A stretch of DNA of 64,000 nt from Pseudonocardia alaniniphila (lineage in GTDB: Bacteria; Actinomycetota; Actinomycetes; Mycobacteriales; Pseudonocardiaceae), in the NCBI RefSeq assembly GCF_022524485.1, contig NZ_JAKXMK010000020.1:62001-126000 (forward strand), read 5' to 3'. The position numbers and the translations under genes were made by a program. The notes beneath the pieces were generated by a model. The model was not told where the DNA came from and searched no databases. It worked only from the letters and a program-made list of their open reading frames with translations. Position 1 is the first letter of the stretch; the number at the start of each line of letters is the position of its first letter. Positions 35,369 through 43,463 of this stretch are shown here, piece by piece.

Positions 35369-36106
35369 GTGAAGGCCGACCCTGCCGTCCAACGCCGGCT
35401 GCTGGATCTCGCCGAGATCGACGCCGAGCTGACGAGGCTCGCACACCGCCGCCGCAACCTGCCGGAGCACGCCGAGCTGACCGACGCGGAGGCGGCGGTA
35501 CGCACGGCCAAGGACAAGCTCGTCGAGGTGGAGACCGCCGCGGGCGACCTCGACCGCGACATCCGCCGCATCGAGCGTGACGTCGACGGCGTCCGCGCGC
35601 GCACCGAGCGCGACAACAAGATGCTCACGGGCGCGGGGATCGGCGCCAAGCAGGCCACCGACCTGCAGCACGAGCTGGAGACCCTGGCCCGGCGCCAGAG
35701 CGTCCTGGAGGACGAGCAGCTCGAGATCATGGAGCAGCGCGAGGCCATCGGCGCCGACGTCGACCACTCGCGTGCGGCACTGGCCTCGGCGGAGCAGAAG
35801 CTCTCGGAGATCACCGGGCGGCGCGACTCGGCGATCTCCGACATCGACGCCGCGGAGACCGGCCGGCGCCGGGCCCGCGACGAGGCGCTCCCCGGTTTCC
35901 CGGCCGACCTGCTCGCCGCGTACGACAAGCGACGTGAGCAGCGGGGTGTCGGCGCGGCGCTCCTGCTGCAGCGCCGCTGTCAGGCGTGCCGGTTGGAGCT
36001 GGACCGCACCGCCATCTCGGAGCTGCGGGCTGCGCCCGATGACGAAGTGGTGCACTGCGAGGAGTGCGGCGTGATCCTCGTCCGGTCGAAGGAGTCGGGG
36101 CTGTGA
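35369..36106 (+). CDS. zinc-ribbon coiled-coil protein (CdsZ-like, C4-type)
   Basis: About 245-residue protein with a long coiled coil (residues 5-170, rich in Glu, Arg and Ala heptads) followed by a C4 zinc ribbon: CQAC (QRRCQACRLEL) and CEEC (HCEECGVILV) near the C-terminus. Family members are called C4-type zinc-ribbon proteins and may bind nucleic acid. GTG 35369 begins the usual family N-terminus; ATG 35336, which overlaps the upstream stop, is the alternative and would add 11 residues. Its stop overlaps the RNase H start (GTGA). Confidence 0.85.
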   Translation: MKADPAVQRRLLDLAEIDAELTRLAHRRRNLPEHAELTDAEAAVRTAKDKLVEVETAAGDLDRDIRRIERDVDGVRARTERDNKMLTGAGIGAKQATDLQHELETLARRQSVLEDEQLEIMEQREAIGADVDHSRAALASAEQKLSEITGRRDSAISDIDAAETGRRRARDEALPGFPADLLAAYDKRREQRGVGAALLLQRRCQACRLELDRTAISELRAAPDDEVVHCEECGVILVRSKESGL

Positions 36107-36525
36107 AGCTGATCGTCGAGGCCGACGGCGGTTCGCGCGGCAACCCCGGTCCCGCCGGCTACGGCGCCGTGGTGCTCGATCCGGCCACCGAAGAGGTGCT
36201 CGCCGAGTGTTCCGAGGGCCTCGGGGTCACCACCAACAACGTCGCCGAGTACAAGGGCCTCATCGCCGGGCTGCGGGCGGCGATCGAGCTGGGCGCCACC
36301 GAGGTGGACGTCCGGATGGACTCCAAGCTGGTCGTCGAGCAGATGTCAGGGCGCTGGCAGGTCAAGCATCCGGCGATGAAGCCGCTGGCGCTGGAGGCGG
36401 GGCGGCTCGTGCGCGAGGTCGGCTCGGTCCGGTTCGGCTGGATCCCCCGTGCCCGCAACACCCGGGCCGACACGCTGGCCAACAAGGCGATGGACGCGCA
36501 AGCGGCCCGGTTGACGGGACCGTGA
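36103..36525 (+). CDS. RNase HI-type ribonuclease
   Basis: 140-residue RNase H that degrades RNA in RNA-DNA hybrids. Catalytic acidic residues are Asp8 in EADGGSRGNPG, Glu50 in NNVAEYKGL, Asp72 in VRMDSKLVVEQ and the C-terminal Asp in NTRADTLAN. GTG 36103 overlaps the zinc-ribbon gene stop. In mycobacteria this domain is fused to a C-terminal phosphatase (Rv2228c); here the phosphatase is a separate overlapping gene. Confidence 0.92.
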   Translation: MKLIVEADGGSRGNPGPAGYGAVVLDPATEEVLAECSEGLGVTTNNVAEYKGLIAGLRAAIELGATEVDVRMDSKLVVEQMSGRWQVKHPAMKPLALEAGRLVREVGSVRFGWIPRARNTRADTLANKAMDAQAARLTGP

Positions 36526-37199
36526 GCGAGCCCGGCATCGCCACCGCTCCGGCGTCGGCGTCGTGGACGGGGCAGGTCGGCGCCCCGTCGCGGCTCCTGC
36601 TCCTGCGGCACGGACAGACCGCGTTGTCCGTGCAGCGCCGCTACTCCGGGCACGGCGACCCCGAGCTCACCGAGCTCGGCCTGCGACAGGCCGCCGCGGC
36701 CGCCGTCCGGCTCGGCGCACTGCCCGACGTCACAGCCGTGCTCAGCTCGCCCTTGCTGCGCGCCCGGCAGACCGCGACCGCCGTCGCCGAGGCGACGGGC
36801 GCGCCACTCGTCGTCCGGCCGGGGTTGATCGAGACCGACTTCGGGGCCTGGGAGGGCCTGACGTTCGCCGAGGCCCGGGAGCGCGACCCCGAACTGCATG
36901 CGTCGTGGCTCGGCTCCGAGGACGTGGCGCCACCCGGCGGGGAGAGCTTCGCCGCGGTCGGCAGGCGGATCGCCGACGAGCAGGCCGCCGTGCTGGAGGA
37001 GTTCCCGGGCGCCACGGTGGTGGTGGTCAGCCACGTGACGCCGATCAAGATGCTGCTGCGCCATGCACTGCAGGGCGGCCCGAGCATCCTCTACCGCCTG
37101 CATCTCGACCTGGCCGCGCTGTCCATCGTGGACTTCTACCCGGACGGCGGCGCCAGCGTCCGGTTGGTCAACGACACCAGCCACTACCCCCCGGGCTGA
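36522..37199 (+). CDS. histidine phosphatase-family protein (CobC-type acid phosphatase domain)
   Basis: 225-residue histidine (acid) phosphatase. The catalytic RHGQT is near residue 29, and SSPLLRARQTA, LIETDFGAWEGLTFAE and SHVTPIKMLLRH follow in family order. In mycobacteria the equivalent domain forms the C-terminal half of bifunctional RNase H/acid phosphatase and may act on alpha-ribazole phosphate. Here it starts at GTG 36522, overlapping the RNase H stop by four bases, so the two activities are made as separate proteins, or joined by a programmed frameshift, which I cannot exclude. Confidence 0.9.
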   Translation: MSEPGIATAPASASWTGQVGAPSRLLLLRHGQTALSVQRRYSGHGDPELTELGLRQAAAAAVRLGALPDVTAVLSSPLLRARQTATAVAEATGAPLVVRPGLIETDFGAWEGLTFAEARERDPELHASWLGSEDVAPPGGESFAAVGRRIADEQAAVLEEFPGATVVVVSHVTPIKMLLRHALQGGPSILYRLHLDLAALSIVDFYPDGGASVRLVNDTSHYPPG

Positions 37200-37223
37200 T
37201 CACCGCGGACTCTCGGCTGCGAG

Positions 37224-37229
37224 TAGGAT
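37224..37229 (+). promoter_or_regulatory. -10 element of the RNase P RNA promoter
   Basis: TAGGAT ends seven bases before the first base of the RNase P P1 stem (37236), the spacing expected between a -10 box and the transcription start. No good -35 box is visible, with CACCGC at the expected distance. Confidence 0.6.
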
Positions 37230-37235
37230 CGCTGC

Positions 37236-37659
37236 GCGGACGAGCTGGCCGGGCGGCCGCGTCGATGGCCTCCAGGCCACCGGCGAGGAAAGTCCGGACT
37301 CCGCAGGGCAGGGTGGTTGTCAACGGCAACCCGGGGCGACCCGCGGGACAGTGCCACAGAGAACAGACCGCCTCGTCCCGGACCCACGTCCGGGAGCGAG
37401 GTAAGGGTGAAACGGTGGTGTAAGAGACCACCAGCACCCCGGGTGACCGGGGTGGCTCGGTAAACCCCACCCGGAGCAAGGTCAAGAGGCTCTCCGTCTT
37501 CGGACGGGGAGCTGCGCAGGCGTTCGAGGACGGCCCGTCCGAGCTTGCGGGTAGACCGCTAGAGCCTGCCGGCGACGGCAGGTCCAGATGGATGGTCGCC
37601 GAACGGTGCGCCGCAAGGCGCCCGGGAACAGGATCCGGCTTACAGGCCAGCTCGTCCGC
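37236..37659 (+). ncRNA. rnpB: RNase P RNA (type A)
   Basis: Bacterial type A RNase P RNA, the catalytic subunit that matures tRNA 5' ends. The ends form a perfect 15-base P1 stem (GCGGACGAGCTGGCC with GGCCAGCTCGTCCGC). Conserved elements are in order: GAGGAAAGTCCGGACTCC near 37287, AGAGAACAGACC, GTAAGGGTGAAACGG, GAGCAAGGTCAAG, and near the 3' end GGAACAGGATCCGGCTTACA. Length, about 424 bases, is normal for high-GC actinobacteria. It follows the RNase H and phosphatase genes, as often in this group. The exact ends are inferred from P1. Confidence 0.95.
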
Positions 37660-37793
37660 CCCAAGCCTGTGACCTGAGCAGAAACACCAGGGTGTCCGAG
37701 CGCGTGACGGGGCACCGTCGAAGGTGCTCGAACAGAGCCGTCACGACGACCTGCGGCAGGTTGACACCACCCGTGTCGGCGGGACGTGCTCGG

Positions 37794-39059
37794 TCAGCCG
37801 GCCACCTGCTCGGTCGTCGAGGTCTCGGGAACGTTCACCACCAGGTCGTAGGCGTCGAGCAGCTGTACCTCCTGATAGGTGTCCATGACCCGGATGCGGT
37901 CGGGACCGGTCAGCCGTCCTCGTGCCCCGCGCAGGTCGACCGCCCGCACGCCCGACAACGGAGCAAACGCCGCCTCCACGCTGCCCTCCCGCACCGGATC
38001 GAGGTCGACTCCGACGATCTCGACACCGCCCGGCCGGTCCGGGTTCGCCCGGCGGGTCACCGCACGGCCGGCGGTGCTGGTCACCGCCACCGCCGCGTAG
38101 TCGCCGCCCAACCTGTTTGCCAGATGGTGCCCCATCGCCGACAGCGAGAACGACGGCGTGACGACCGGGATGCGCTGGATGTGACTGTTGTGCGCACCGA
38201 TGACGACCTTCGCGTCCGGCCCGAACCGGTCGAGCAGCCAGAACACCGTCTCGGCCATGCCACGGTCGCGTGGGGTCACCTTCGGGTGCGCCCTGTCACC
38301 GGACACCCGCGCAGCGGTACTCCGCAATGACTGGTCCAGCAGGCAGACCAGGCGCAACTCGCGCCACGCGACCTCGTACAACTCGACGCCACCGGCCGAC
38401 ATGTACTCCAGTTGCAGCGCCTCGAACCGGGTCGTCAGCTCCGCGAGCATCGCCGTGATCCCGTCACGCTCGGCCTGGGCGAGCTGACCGTACGCGGCGT
38501 ACACCGGCAGCGGGTGCTCGCCCGCGAACTTCTCCATCAGCACGACGAGCCGCTCGACAGCGACGACCGCGTCGCCGTCGACCGCGCTCAGGTAGCGCCC
38601 GATGTTGTCCATTGCCCGCAGTGGGGACGCCGCGGAGCCCGGTACGTCGATCCCGAAGAACCGCACGGGCGTCACCCCGGCGGCGTTGGCCTCCCGCATC
38701 CACTGCAGGTGTGCACGCATCTCCGCGCACCGCCCGAACGTGTACGTGATCCCGTCGTCGGCGATCGTCCGCAGGTCACCGGGACCGCCGCGCCCCCAGT
38801 CGTCCACGGCAAGTCCTTCGCTGAACCCGGATTCCAGGCCGAAGACGGTGAACCCCATCCGCTCCACCAGGAACCGCGTCAGCCGGTGGCGCAGCAGACA
38901 GAACTCGCGTACGAGATGCGAGCTTTCGCCGATGGCCACCACGCGCGCACCGGCCAGCCGTACAGCCAGCGGCTCCAGGTCGTCGAGCGGGGCTTGCGGA
39001 TTCAGCATGTCCAGGATCATTGCCTCGTCGTCAACGAAGTCAAGGAACGCATCGGGCAT
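37794..39059 (-). CDS. erythromycin esterase family protein
   Basis: 421-residue protein of the EreA/EreB superfamily, which includes macrolide esterases and many uncharacterised hydrolases. Motifs are GESSHLVREF (near residue 43), ESGFSEGLA (near 75), FFGIDVPGS and AHNSHIQRIP (near 270), which together form the metal-free histidine/glutamate active site. It is 15-20% longer than the minimal family domain only at the C-terminus. Resistance to macrolides is possible but not established; most chromosomal members have other, unknown substrates. It opens the accessory stretch downstream of rnpB. Confidence 0.88.
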   Translation of the reverse strand: MPDAFLDFVDDEAMILDMLNPQAPLDDLEPLAVRLAGARVVAIGESSHLVREFCLLRHRLTRFLVERMGFTVFGLESGFSEGLAVDDWGRGGPGDLRTIADDGITYTFGRCAEMRAHLQWMREANAAGVTPVRFFGIDVPGSAASPLRAMDNIGRYLSAVDGDAVVAVERLVVLMEKFAGEHPLPVYAAYGQLAQAERDGITAMLAELTTRFEALQLEYMSAGGVELYEVAWRELRLVCLLDQSLRSTAARVSGDRAHPKVTPRDRGMAETVFWLLDRFGPDAKVVIGAHNSHIQRIPVVTPSFSLSAMGHHLANRLGGDYAAVAVTSTAGRAVTRRANPDRPGGVEIVGVDLDPVREGSVEAAFAPLSGVRAVDLRGARGRLTGPDRIRVMDTYQEVQLLDAYDLVVNVPETSTTEQVAG

Positions 39060-39243
39060 TCGGCCATGCTACTGGGCTGTTACTTCGCGACCTGATTAAG
39101 GATCATCGCAGTTGACGTTGTTGCGAGTCGGTAGGACGCGGTCGTGGTGTGGCAAAGGCCTGGAGGTGCACGGATTTGTAATGGCGTACCAGTCGGGAAT
39201 TGTCCTGCTCTCGCTACATGTGTCGGGGGAGGGGGAACCCCGT

Positions 39244-40578
39244 CTAACCCTCGCCCTGGCTGACGTCGGTGGTCCAGGCCAGCGCCGCGGCCCACGGCGT
39301 GACCCGCTGCTGGGTGGGTGCGTACGGGGTCGGCTTCTCCTGCATGCTCCGATCCATCGGCACGAACAGGCGGCCGAACGATGCCATTCCGGAGGTGAGG
39401 TCGTCGCGTTCGAACAGGTCCGAGAGCTCCCGCCCCAGGTGCTTGGTGTTGCTACGGCTGGCGAGGAAGTAGTTGAGGACGGGAATCATGTTGTCGGCGT
39501 GCCGGGCCACCCGCTCGTGTGCACTGTCGCCCAGTGCCGCGTCGTCGGCGACGCGCTGATAGTCCTTCGGCACCCGAAACGGTGGCGCGTGGTGGCCGAT
39601 CTCGCCTTCGGGATCGGTGTGGTAAAGCTCGTTGTTGCTCAGGTTCAGCGCACCGGGCCCGATGTCGGTGTCCAGGTAGACCCCGCCGAAGCGGTTGACG
39701 GCGACCAGCCGGATGAGGTCCGACAGGTACTTGACCTTGTCGTATTTCTTATCGTCGAGATCGGCCTTGGCCTCCCGGGTCCAGCGGGTCCCCTTCTCCT
39801 CCACGTCGGTACGGGGCTCGCCCGTGCCGACCGCCGCGACGGTCATCGAATTCCATTCCTTGTCCATGTCGACGATCTGGATGCCGGCGGCACGCAGCTC
39901 GTTCAGCTGAACGTTCAGAGGGTTCTTCCGGCCGAACCCCAAGAAGTCCTGTTGCCGGTTGACGATGCTGCTCGTCCAGAGGAACTGCCGCCATGGCGTT
40001 CCTGAGCCTTCGCTGCGCGTCACGACCTCTTGCATCTTGAGCAGGTTGGCCTTGGTGCCCTCCGACATCGGCCCACCAGCCCAGAACCGATGCACGTTCC
40101 GCTCTATCGGCCGCGGCCGTTCCCGCCAGGAACCCATTCCGAGCGGCGCCCTCTTGGGCCGGGTCGCCGCCATCCGCGGCCGCATCCTCTCGACGAACTC
40201 GTCGAGGTCGGCCCAGGCCTTGGGATCCTTGACCCGTAGGTCGGCCAACAGTAACTGGACATGGCCGTAGTCGCCGTAGACCAGCCCGTTCAGCACCGAA
40301 TCCGTGATCGCCTCGACGTCCTCGGTGTCCAGCGGCGCACCCTCAAAGCTCTTGACCTCCATCGGCAACCGCTGCACGACCGGCTCCCGATCCAGCAGGG
40401 CACCGACCGCGGCGTTCCCGATCGACCGCTGCAGAGCGAGGAGGTGCCGGGCGCCGAGCTGCGACGGATCGTGTCCGGTGATGCGGCCCGTCTCGAGCCG
40501 GGGCGGTACCCCCGACGGAGCCCGGACCGCCGACCGGTCATCCCGCGAATTCGGTGTCCGGGAATGTGCGCCGCCCAC
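39244..40578 (-). CDS. predicted toxin/effector glycosyltransferase with N-terminal LQRxxGNxAV motif
   Basis: 444-residue protein in two parts. Residues 1-75 form a disordered basic leader with HLLALQRSIGNAAVGALL (45-62) followed by PVVQR (66-70); this motif is found at the N-terminus of actinobacterial polymorphic toxins and of effectors of extracellular contractile injection systems. Residues 155-440 form a GT-A glycosyltransferase of the DXD sugar-binding/TcdA-TcdB type: NVHRFWAGGPMS, then YLSDLIRLVAVNRFGGVYLDTD with the DTD metal site at 303-305. No signal peptide is present. The gene is flanked by AT-rich DNA. Activity on host or rival proteins is an inference. Confidence 0.78.
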   Translation of the reverse strand: MGGAHSRTPNSRDDRSAVRAPSGVPPRLETGRITGHDPSQLGARHLLALQRSIGNAAVGALLDREPVVQRLPMEVKSFEGAPLDTEDVEAITDSVLNGLVYGDYGHVQLLLADLRVKDPKAWADLDEFVERMRPRMAATRPKRAPLGMGSWRERPRPIERNVHRFWAGGPMSEGTKANLLKMQEVVTRSEGSGTPWRQFLWTSSIVNRQQDFLGFGRKNPLNVQLNELRAAGIQIVDMDKEWNSMTVAAVGTGEPRTDVEEKGTRWTREAKADLDDKKYDKVKYLSDLIRLVAVNRFGGVYLDTDIGPGALNLSNNELYHTDPEGEIGHHAPPFRVPKDYQRVADDAALGDSAHERVARHADNMIPVLNYFLASRSNTKHLGRELSDLFERDDLTSGMASFGRLFVPMDRSMQEKPTPYAPTQQRVTPWAAALAWTTDVSQGEG

Positions 40579-40771
40579 GGTGGAAACGATAGCGAGAAAT
40601 GTGGTGACGGGGCAACGCAGGTATTTCTACGGCGAGGATAATCGCCACTACTATCACGAAGAATAGCACTCGATGTGCTCGTGGTTCGGCCTGTATTCGG
40701 CTGAATGTTCAGTTGTATTCCGTTCTATTTCGCGCTTTCCCTGTCCTCATTCTGTCGAGGCCCGGGGATGA

Positions 40772-41869
40772 TCAGCTCGTCCGGTCTCGCGCTGGTGCAG
40801 GGCCCGCGACGTCACGGTGGATGCGCAGCAGTGCCGGGACGTCCTCGGGGGGCCTGCGGCCGAAGCCGCACTCCGTCGCTACCCCGAACGCGTCGAGGTA
40901 CCGGCTCGCAGCGCGGATTCGCTCGCGCGTGCCTTCCGTGCCGTCGGTCAGGTGGACGAGTCCCAGGTAGAGCTCGGTCTCCGGATGCAGCCGCAGACCG
41001 ATGAGCGGCGCGAAATACTCATCGTCGGTGCGGTCACGCGGCACCGGAAGGTGCAGCCAATTGATCGGTCGGGCCGCCACCTCTGCGATCGCGTTGGCGA
41101 GGGCGACGGCGATTCCGGTGTCCTTCGGCTGCACGAAGTGGCGGTGCTGCGCGTCGCCGTAGCACAGGTGGAAGCCGAGCTCCGCCTCGTCGGGAACGGC
41201 GGCCGCCAGCCGGGCGAGCCGAGCGACCGTCTCCACCCGGGGATCCCCGTCGAAGAATGGCGGGAAGAGGCCCTCCCACATCCCGATCTCGTGGGGGGCG
41301 TCCCACTGGACCGCCAGATCCTCGTGTGGGACGGCCGCAGCGATCGTCGCGAGCTCAGCCACCATCGCCGCCTCGTACGCCGGTTCCAACGCGGCACGGT
41401 GGTCGGCCTCGATGAACCGGTTGACCGGGGCCAACGGTGTCGGCATCGCCACCATGAAACGCCAGTGGCGGGGGATGACGCCTGCGTCCAGGGCGGCTCG
41501 GAACTCCACGTACGAACAGAGCGCATGATCTGCGTAGCCCAGCGCACCGAACCGGAGCTGGGCCGGATCGACGCCGGGCCGCGGGGAGAAGCGGGCGCGC
41601 AACCGTGACCCGTACTTCCCGTCGGCGCCGGTAGCCTCCGACTCCACCAGGTCGGGCCGGCTCCGGAAGACCGACGCCTGCCAGTCGATCCAGCCGCTGC
41701 GGACTCCGGTCTCCCCGTCGGAGACGCGCCGAAGATGCTCAGGCAGAACCTCGCCGGCCGCGTGGAACACCGCAGCGGCGCTCTCCAGCGGAACGCTCCC
41801 GACCAGGTGAGCTCCCTGAGCCCGGACTCTTCGTGGAGAAGGCTCTGACATCGGTGCGGCCTGGGGCAT
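40772..41869 (-). CDS. UROD/MetE-like family protein
   Basis: 365-residue protein of the UROD/MetE-like superfamily, related to the C-terminal half of cobalamin-independent methionine synthase. Candidate zinc ligands are the His of GFHLCYGD and the Cys of TECGFGRRPPED near the C-terminus; the N-terminal GSVPLES with SDGETGVRSGWI is family-like. Fungal and bacterial relatives are usually annotated as hypothetical. ATG 41869 and ATG 41851 are both possible starts. It is not next to methionine genes, so a methyltransferase function on another thiol acceptor is a guess. Confidence 0.72.
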   Translation of the reverse strand: MPQAAPMSEPSPRRVRAQGAHLVGSVPLESAAAVFHAAGEVLPEHLRRVSDGETGVRSGWIDWQASVFRSRPDLVESEATGADGKYGSRLRARFSPRPGVDPAQLRFGALGYADHALCSYVEFRAALDAGVIPRHWRFMVAMPTPLAPVNRFIEADHRAALEPAYEAAMVAELATIAAAVPHEDLAVQWDAPHEIGMWEGLFPPFFDGDPRVETVARLARLAAAVPDEAELGFHLCYGDAQHRHFVQPKDTGIAVALANAIAEVAARPINWLHLPVPRDRTDDEYFAPLIGLRLHPETELYLGLVHLTDGTEGTRERIRAASRYLDAFGVATECGFGRRPPEDVPALLRIHRDVAGPAPARDRTS

Positions 41870-42200
41870 TGTGACGACTCCTCATTCGGGGGGCCCGTTA
41901 GGTTTCTCAGCCTCGACCCGCGAATTCTGATCGGTCGGGTGCCGCTTCTACTCGTGCTCAGGCTGACGTTCTCGGTCGACGAGTCCTGCGGGAACCACGG
42001 CCGGCCCTCGAGTGCCTCCGCCGTGACCGCCTCGATGTCGTCGTTGCCGCCGATCCCGAACAGGCAGCCTCGAATCGATGCCTCATGAGAGCCGTTCGCG
42101 CGGGTTGTCGATCTTCGTTCGAACAGGAACGGATGTTCGACACGGGTACTGGACCGAGGGGGTGAGATGCGGCCGAGTTTCTTGTCCTGCAACGCCCAGG
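41870..42200. other. intergenic region with no intact gene
   Basis: No complete gene is seen here. It contains a codon-biased remnant on the minus strand (about 41950-42075) and probable promoter sequence for the genes on each side. Base composition is mixed. Confidence 0.5.
41950..42075 (-). pseudogene. coding remnant without a start codon
   Basis: Read on the minus strand from 42072, about 42 codons have strong G/C at third positions (CLFGIGGNDDIEAVTAEALE, then GRPWFPQDSS) and then lose the bias. No ATG, GTG or TTG lies in frame upstream near the biased part, and there is no stop at its end. This fits the tail of a decayed gene. I do not recognise the family. Confidence 0.35.
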
Positions 42201-42500
42201 ATGGAAGATGGCCAGATGCTGCGTACTGACGGGCACGAGGGTTACGTGGCGGGTCGGTACCGCAACGGGACATACAGCGACAGCTGGACGGATGTTGCGC
42301 GGTGTGCAGAGCAGACATTCACGGCCTACGCTCCGGCCTGCAAATGTGGGTGGCGCGGCCCGGCTCAGGGGGCGACTGACGTCGGTTATGCGGCGTGTCA
42401 GCGCGCCCTGCTCCGTGATCACCTCAAGCCTCTCGATGTAGGCCGCCCGATCCTCGGCAAGATCGACAGAACGATTCGGGTGGCCGATTTCCTGCCCTGA
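42201..42500 (+). CDS. small uncharacterised protein
   Basis: About 99-residue protein: DGHEGYVAGRYRNGTYSDSW, then AYAPACKCGWRGP with a CxC motif, then GYAACQRALLRDHL. The cysteines, Trp and Gly pattern suggest a small metal-binding or domain-of-unknown-function protein. I have the impression of similar short proteins in related actinomycetes but cannot check. ATG 42201 is preferred, with ATG 42216 behind a GGAAG element as alternative. It is convergent with the transglutaminase-like gene 22 bases away. Function unknown. Confidence 0.55.
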   Translation: MEDGQMLRTDGHEGYVAGRYRNGTYSDSWTDVARCAEQTFTAYAPACKCGWRGPAQGATDVGYAACQRALLRDHLKPLDVGRPILGKIDRTIRVADFLP

Positions 42501-42522
42501 GGCCTCGGAGCTCAGTGTCGTG

Positions 42523-43110
42523 TCAGAGATCGCTGGGGAGTCCGCCGCGGCAGAGGTCGAGAATGTTGTTCGTTGCTTCGAGGGTTTCGATGACTTTCCG
42601 GCTGGGAGTGGCGAAGACCCGGTTGTAGTCCCGTTCTCCGAGCTCGCGGCGGACCGGCCACGCCAGGCGTTCTTCGCCGAGTGAGAACTGGGCGTCGACG
42701 CCGGGCTTGTTGCCACGGGCGTCTTGCCGGTGCCAGTTTCCGTTCAGGAACACAGCGACGAGCCCGTGCAGCATGAAGGTGGCCCCGTCGTCGGTCAGCC
42801 GCTGGTAGCACAAGCCGGTGGGTATGCCCTGGGATCGAAGGATGGCGGCCAGCAGGTGGGCCTTCGCGAAGCAGAGGCCGGTGCCGTGAGCGAGCGTGTC
42901 CGATGCGCTGATGGACACGCGGGGGTCCTGCGCGTCCCAGGAGTGACGGATGTTGTCACGCACGTGCTCGAAGGCGGCTCGGGCGAAGTCGACGTCGTCC
43001 GTGTGCTGCGAGCGGAGGCCGCTCGCGAGCTCGCTGATCTCCGGCCGGCCGAAGTCGACGACCGCGTCCTGGCCCAGGTAGGCCTCCGGGGCGTCCGAGT
43101 CCACTGTCAC
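42523..43110 (-). CDS. transglutaminase-like cysteine protease-fold protein
   Basis: 195-residue transglutaminase-like protein. The Cys-His-Asp triad is readable: Cys in TGLCFAKAHLLAAILRSQG, His in MLHGLVAVFLNGNW, Asp in HRQDARGNKPGV. Family members are small papain-fold enzymes or binding domains, often of unknown substrate. GTG 43110 is chosen because the region before it has no family similarity. It lies in the accessory stretch, convergent with the small gene at 42201. A peptidase or amidase role is likely but unproven. Confidence 0.8.
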   Translation of the reverse strand: MTVDSDAPEAYLGQDAVVDFGRPEISELASGLRSQHTDDVDFARAAFEHVRDNIRHSWDAQDPRVSISASDTLAHGTGLCFAKAHLLAAILRSQGIPTGLCYQRLTDDGATFMLHGLVAVFLNGNWHRQDARGNKPGVDAQFSLGEERLAWPVRRELGERDYNRVFATPSRKVIETLEATNNILDLCRGGLPSDL

Positions 43111-43242
43111 CGGCGGATGGTAGGCAGCGGCCGGGTTGTGTCGCCTGCGATTTGTCGATGCCCGGGTACGGCAATCTGGTAGTACCAAGAGCACTCGCAG
43201 TGCTCCTACCTGGGCGGATGTCCCGGAACTAGCCTCGGGCGC

Positions 43243-43428
43243 GTGCTGTCCGGCTACCTCGGTCGGCTGTTCGAGGTGGCCGACGAGCTCACCGCGCCGC
43301 AGCGGCTGGACGCCGGACGGGCCGCGATCGAGCTGCTGGTGTCGGTCCGCCACGCTCCTCGCGAAGGTACGCGGCAGTACGGGACGACGCCGGCCGTCTG
43401 GCGGCGCGAGCACCTCCAGGACGGATGA
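43243..43428 (+). pseudogene. probable AraC-family regulator remnant
   Basis: A 61-codon open frame from GTG 43243 encodes GYLGRLFEVADELTAPQRLD then AGRAAIELLVSV, which resembles the linker helix region before the DNA-binding domain of AraC regulators. The rest is missing, and the coding bias fades after residue 40. It lies beside an intact AraC-type gene, so it may be a leftover duplicate. Its translation as a small protein cannot be excluded. Confidence 0.35.
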
Positions 43429-43463
43429 CGTCCTGCCTTACGAGCGCTGAGGCGCCCCGATGG

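Noticed and set aside
37660..37793. Possible small gene between rnpB and the esterase-like gene
   Set aside because: No ribosome binding site or coding bias; only short frames are open.
40579..40771. Short plus-strand frame ending in a Tyr-rich tail upstream of the effector-like gene
   Set aside because: Most of it is antisense to the glycosyltransferase gene, and the AT-rich end has no start or coding bias of its own.
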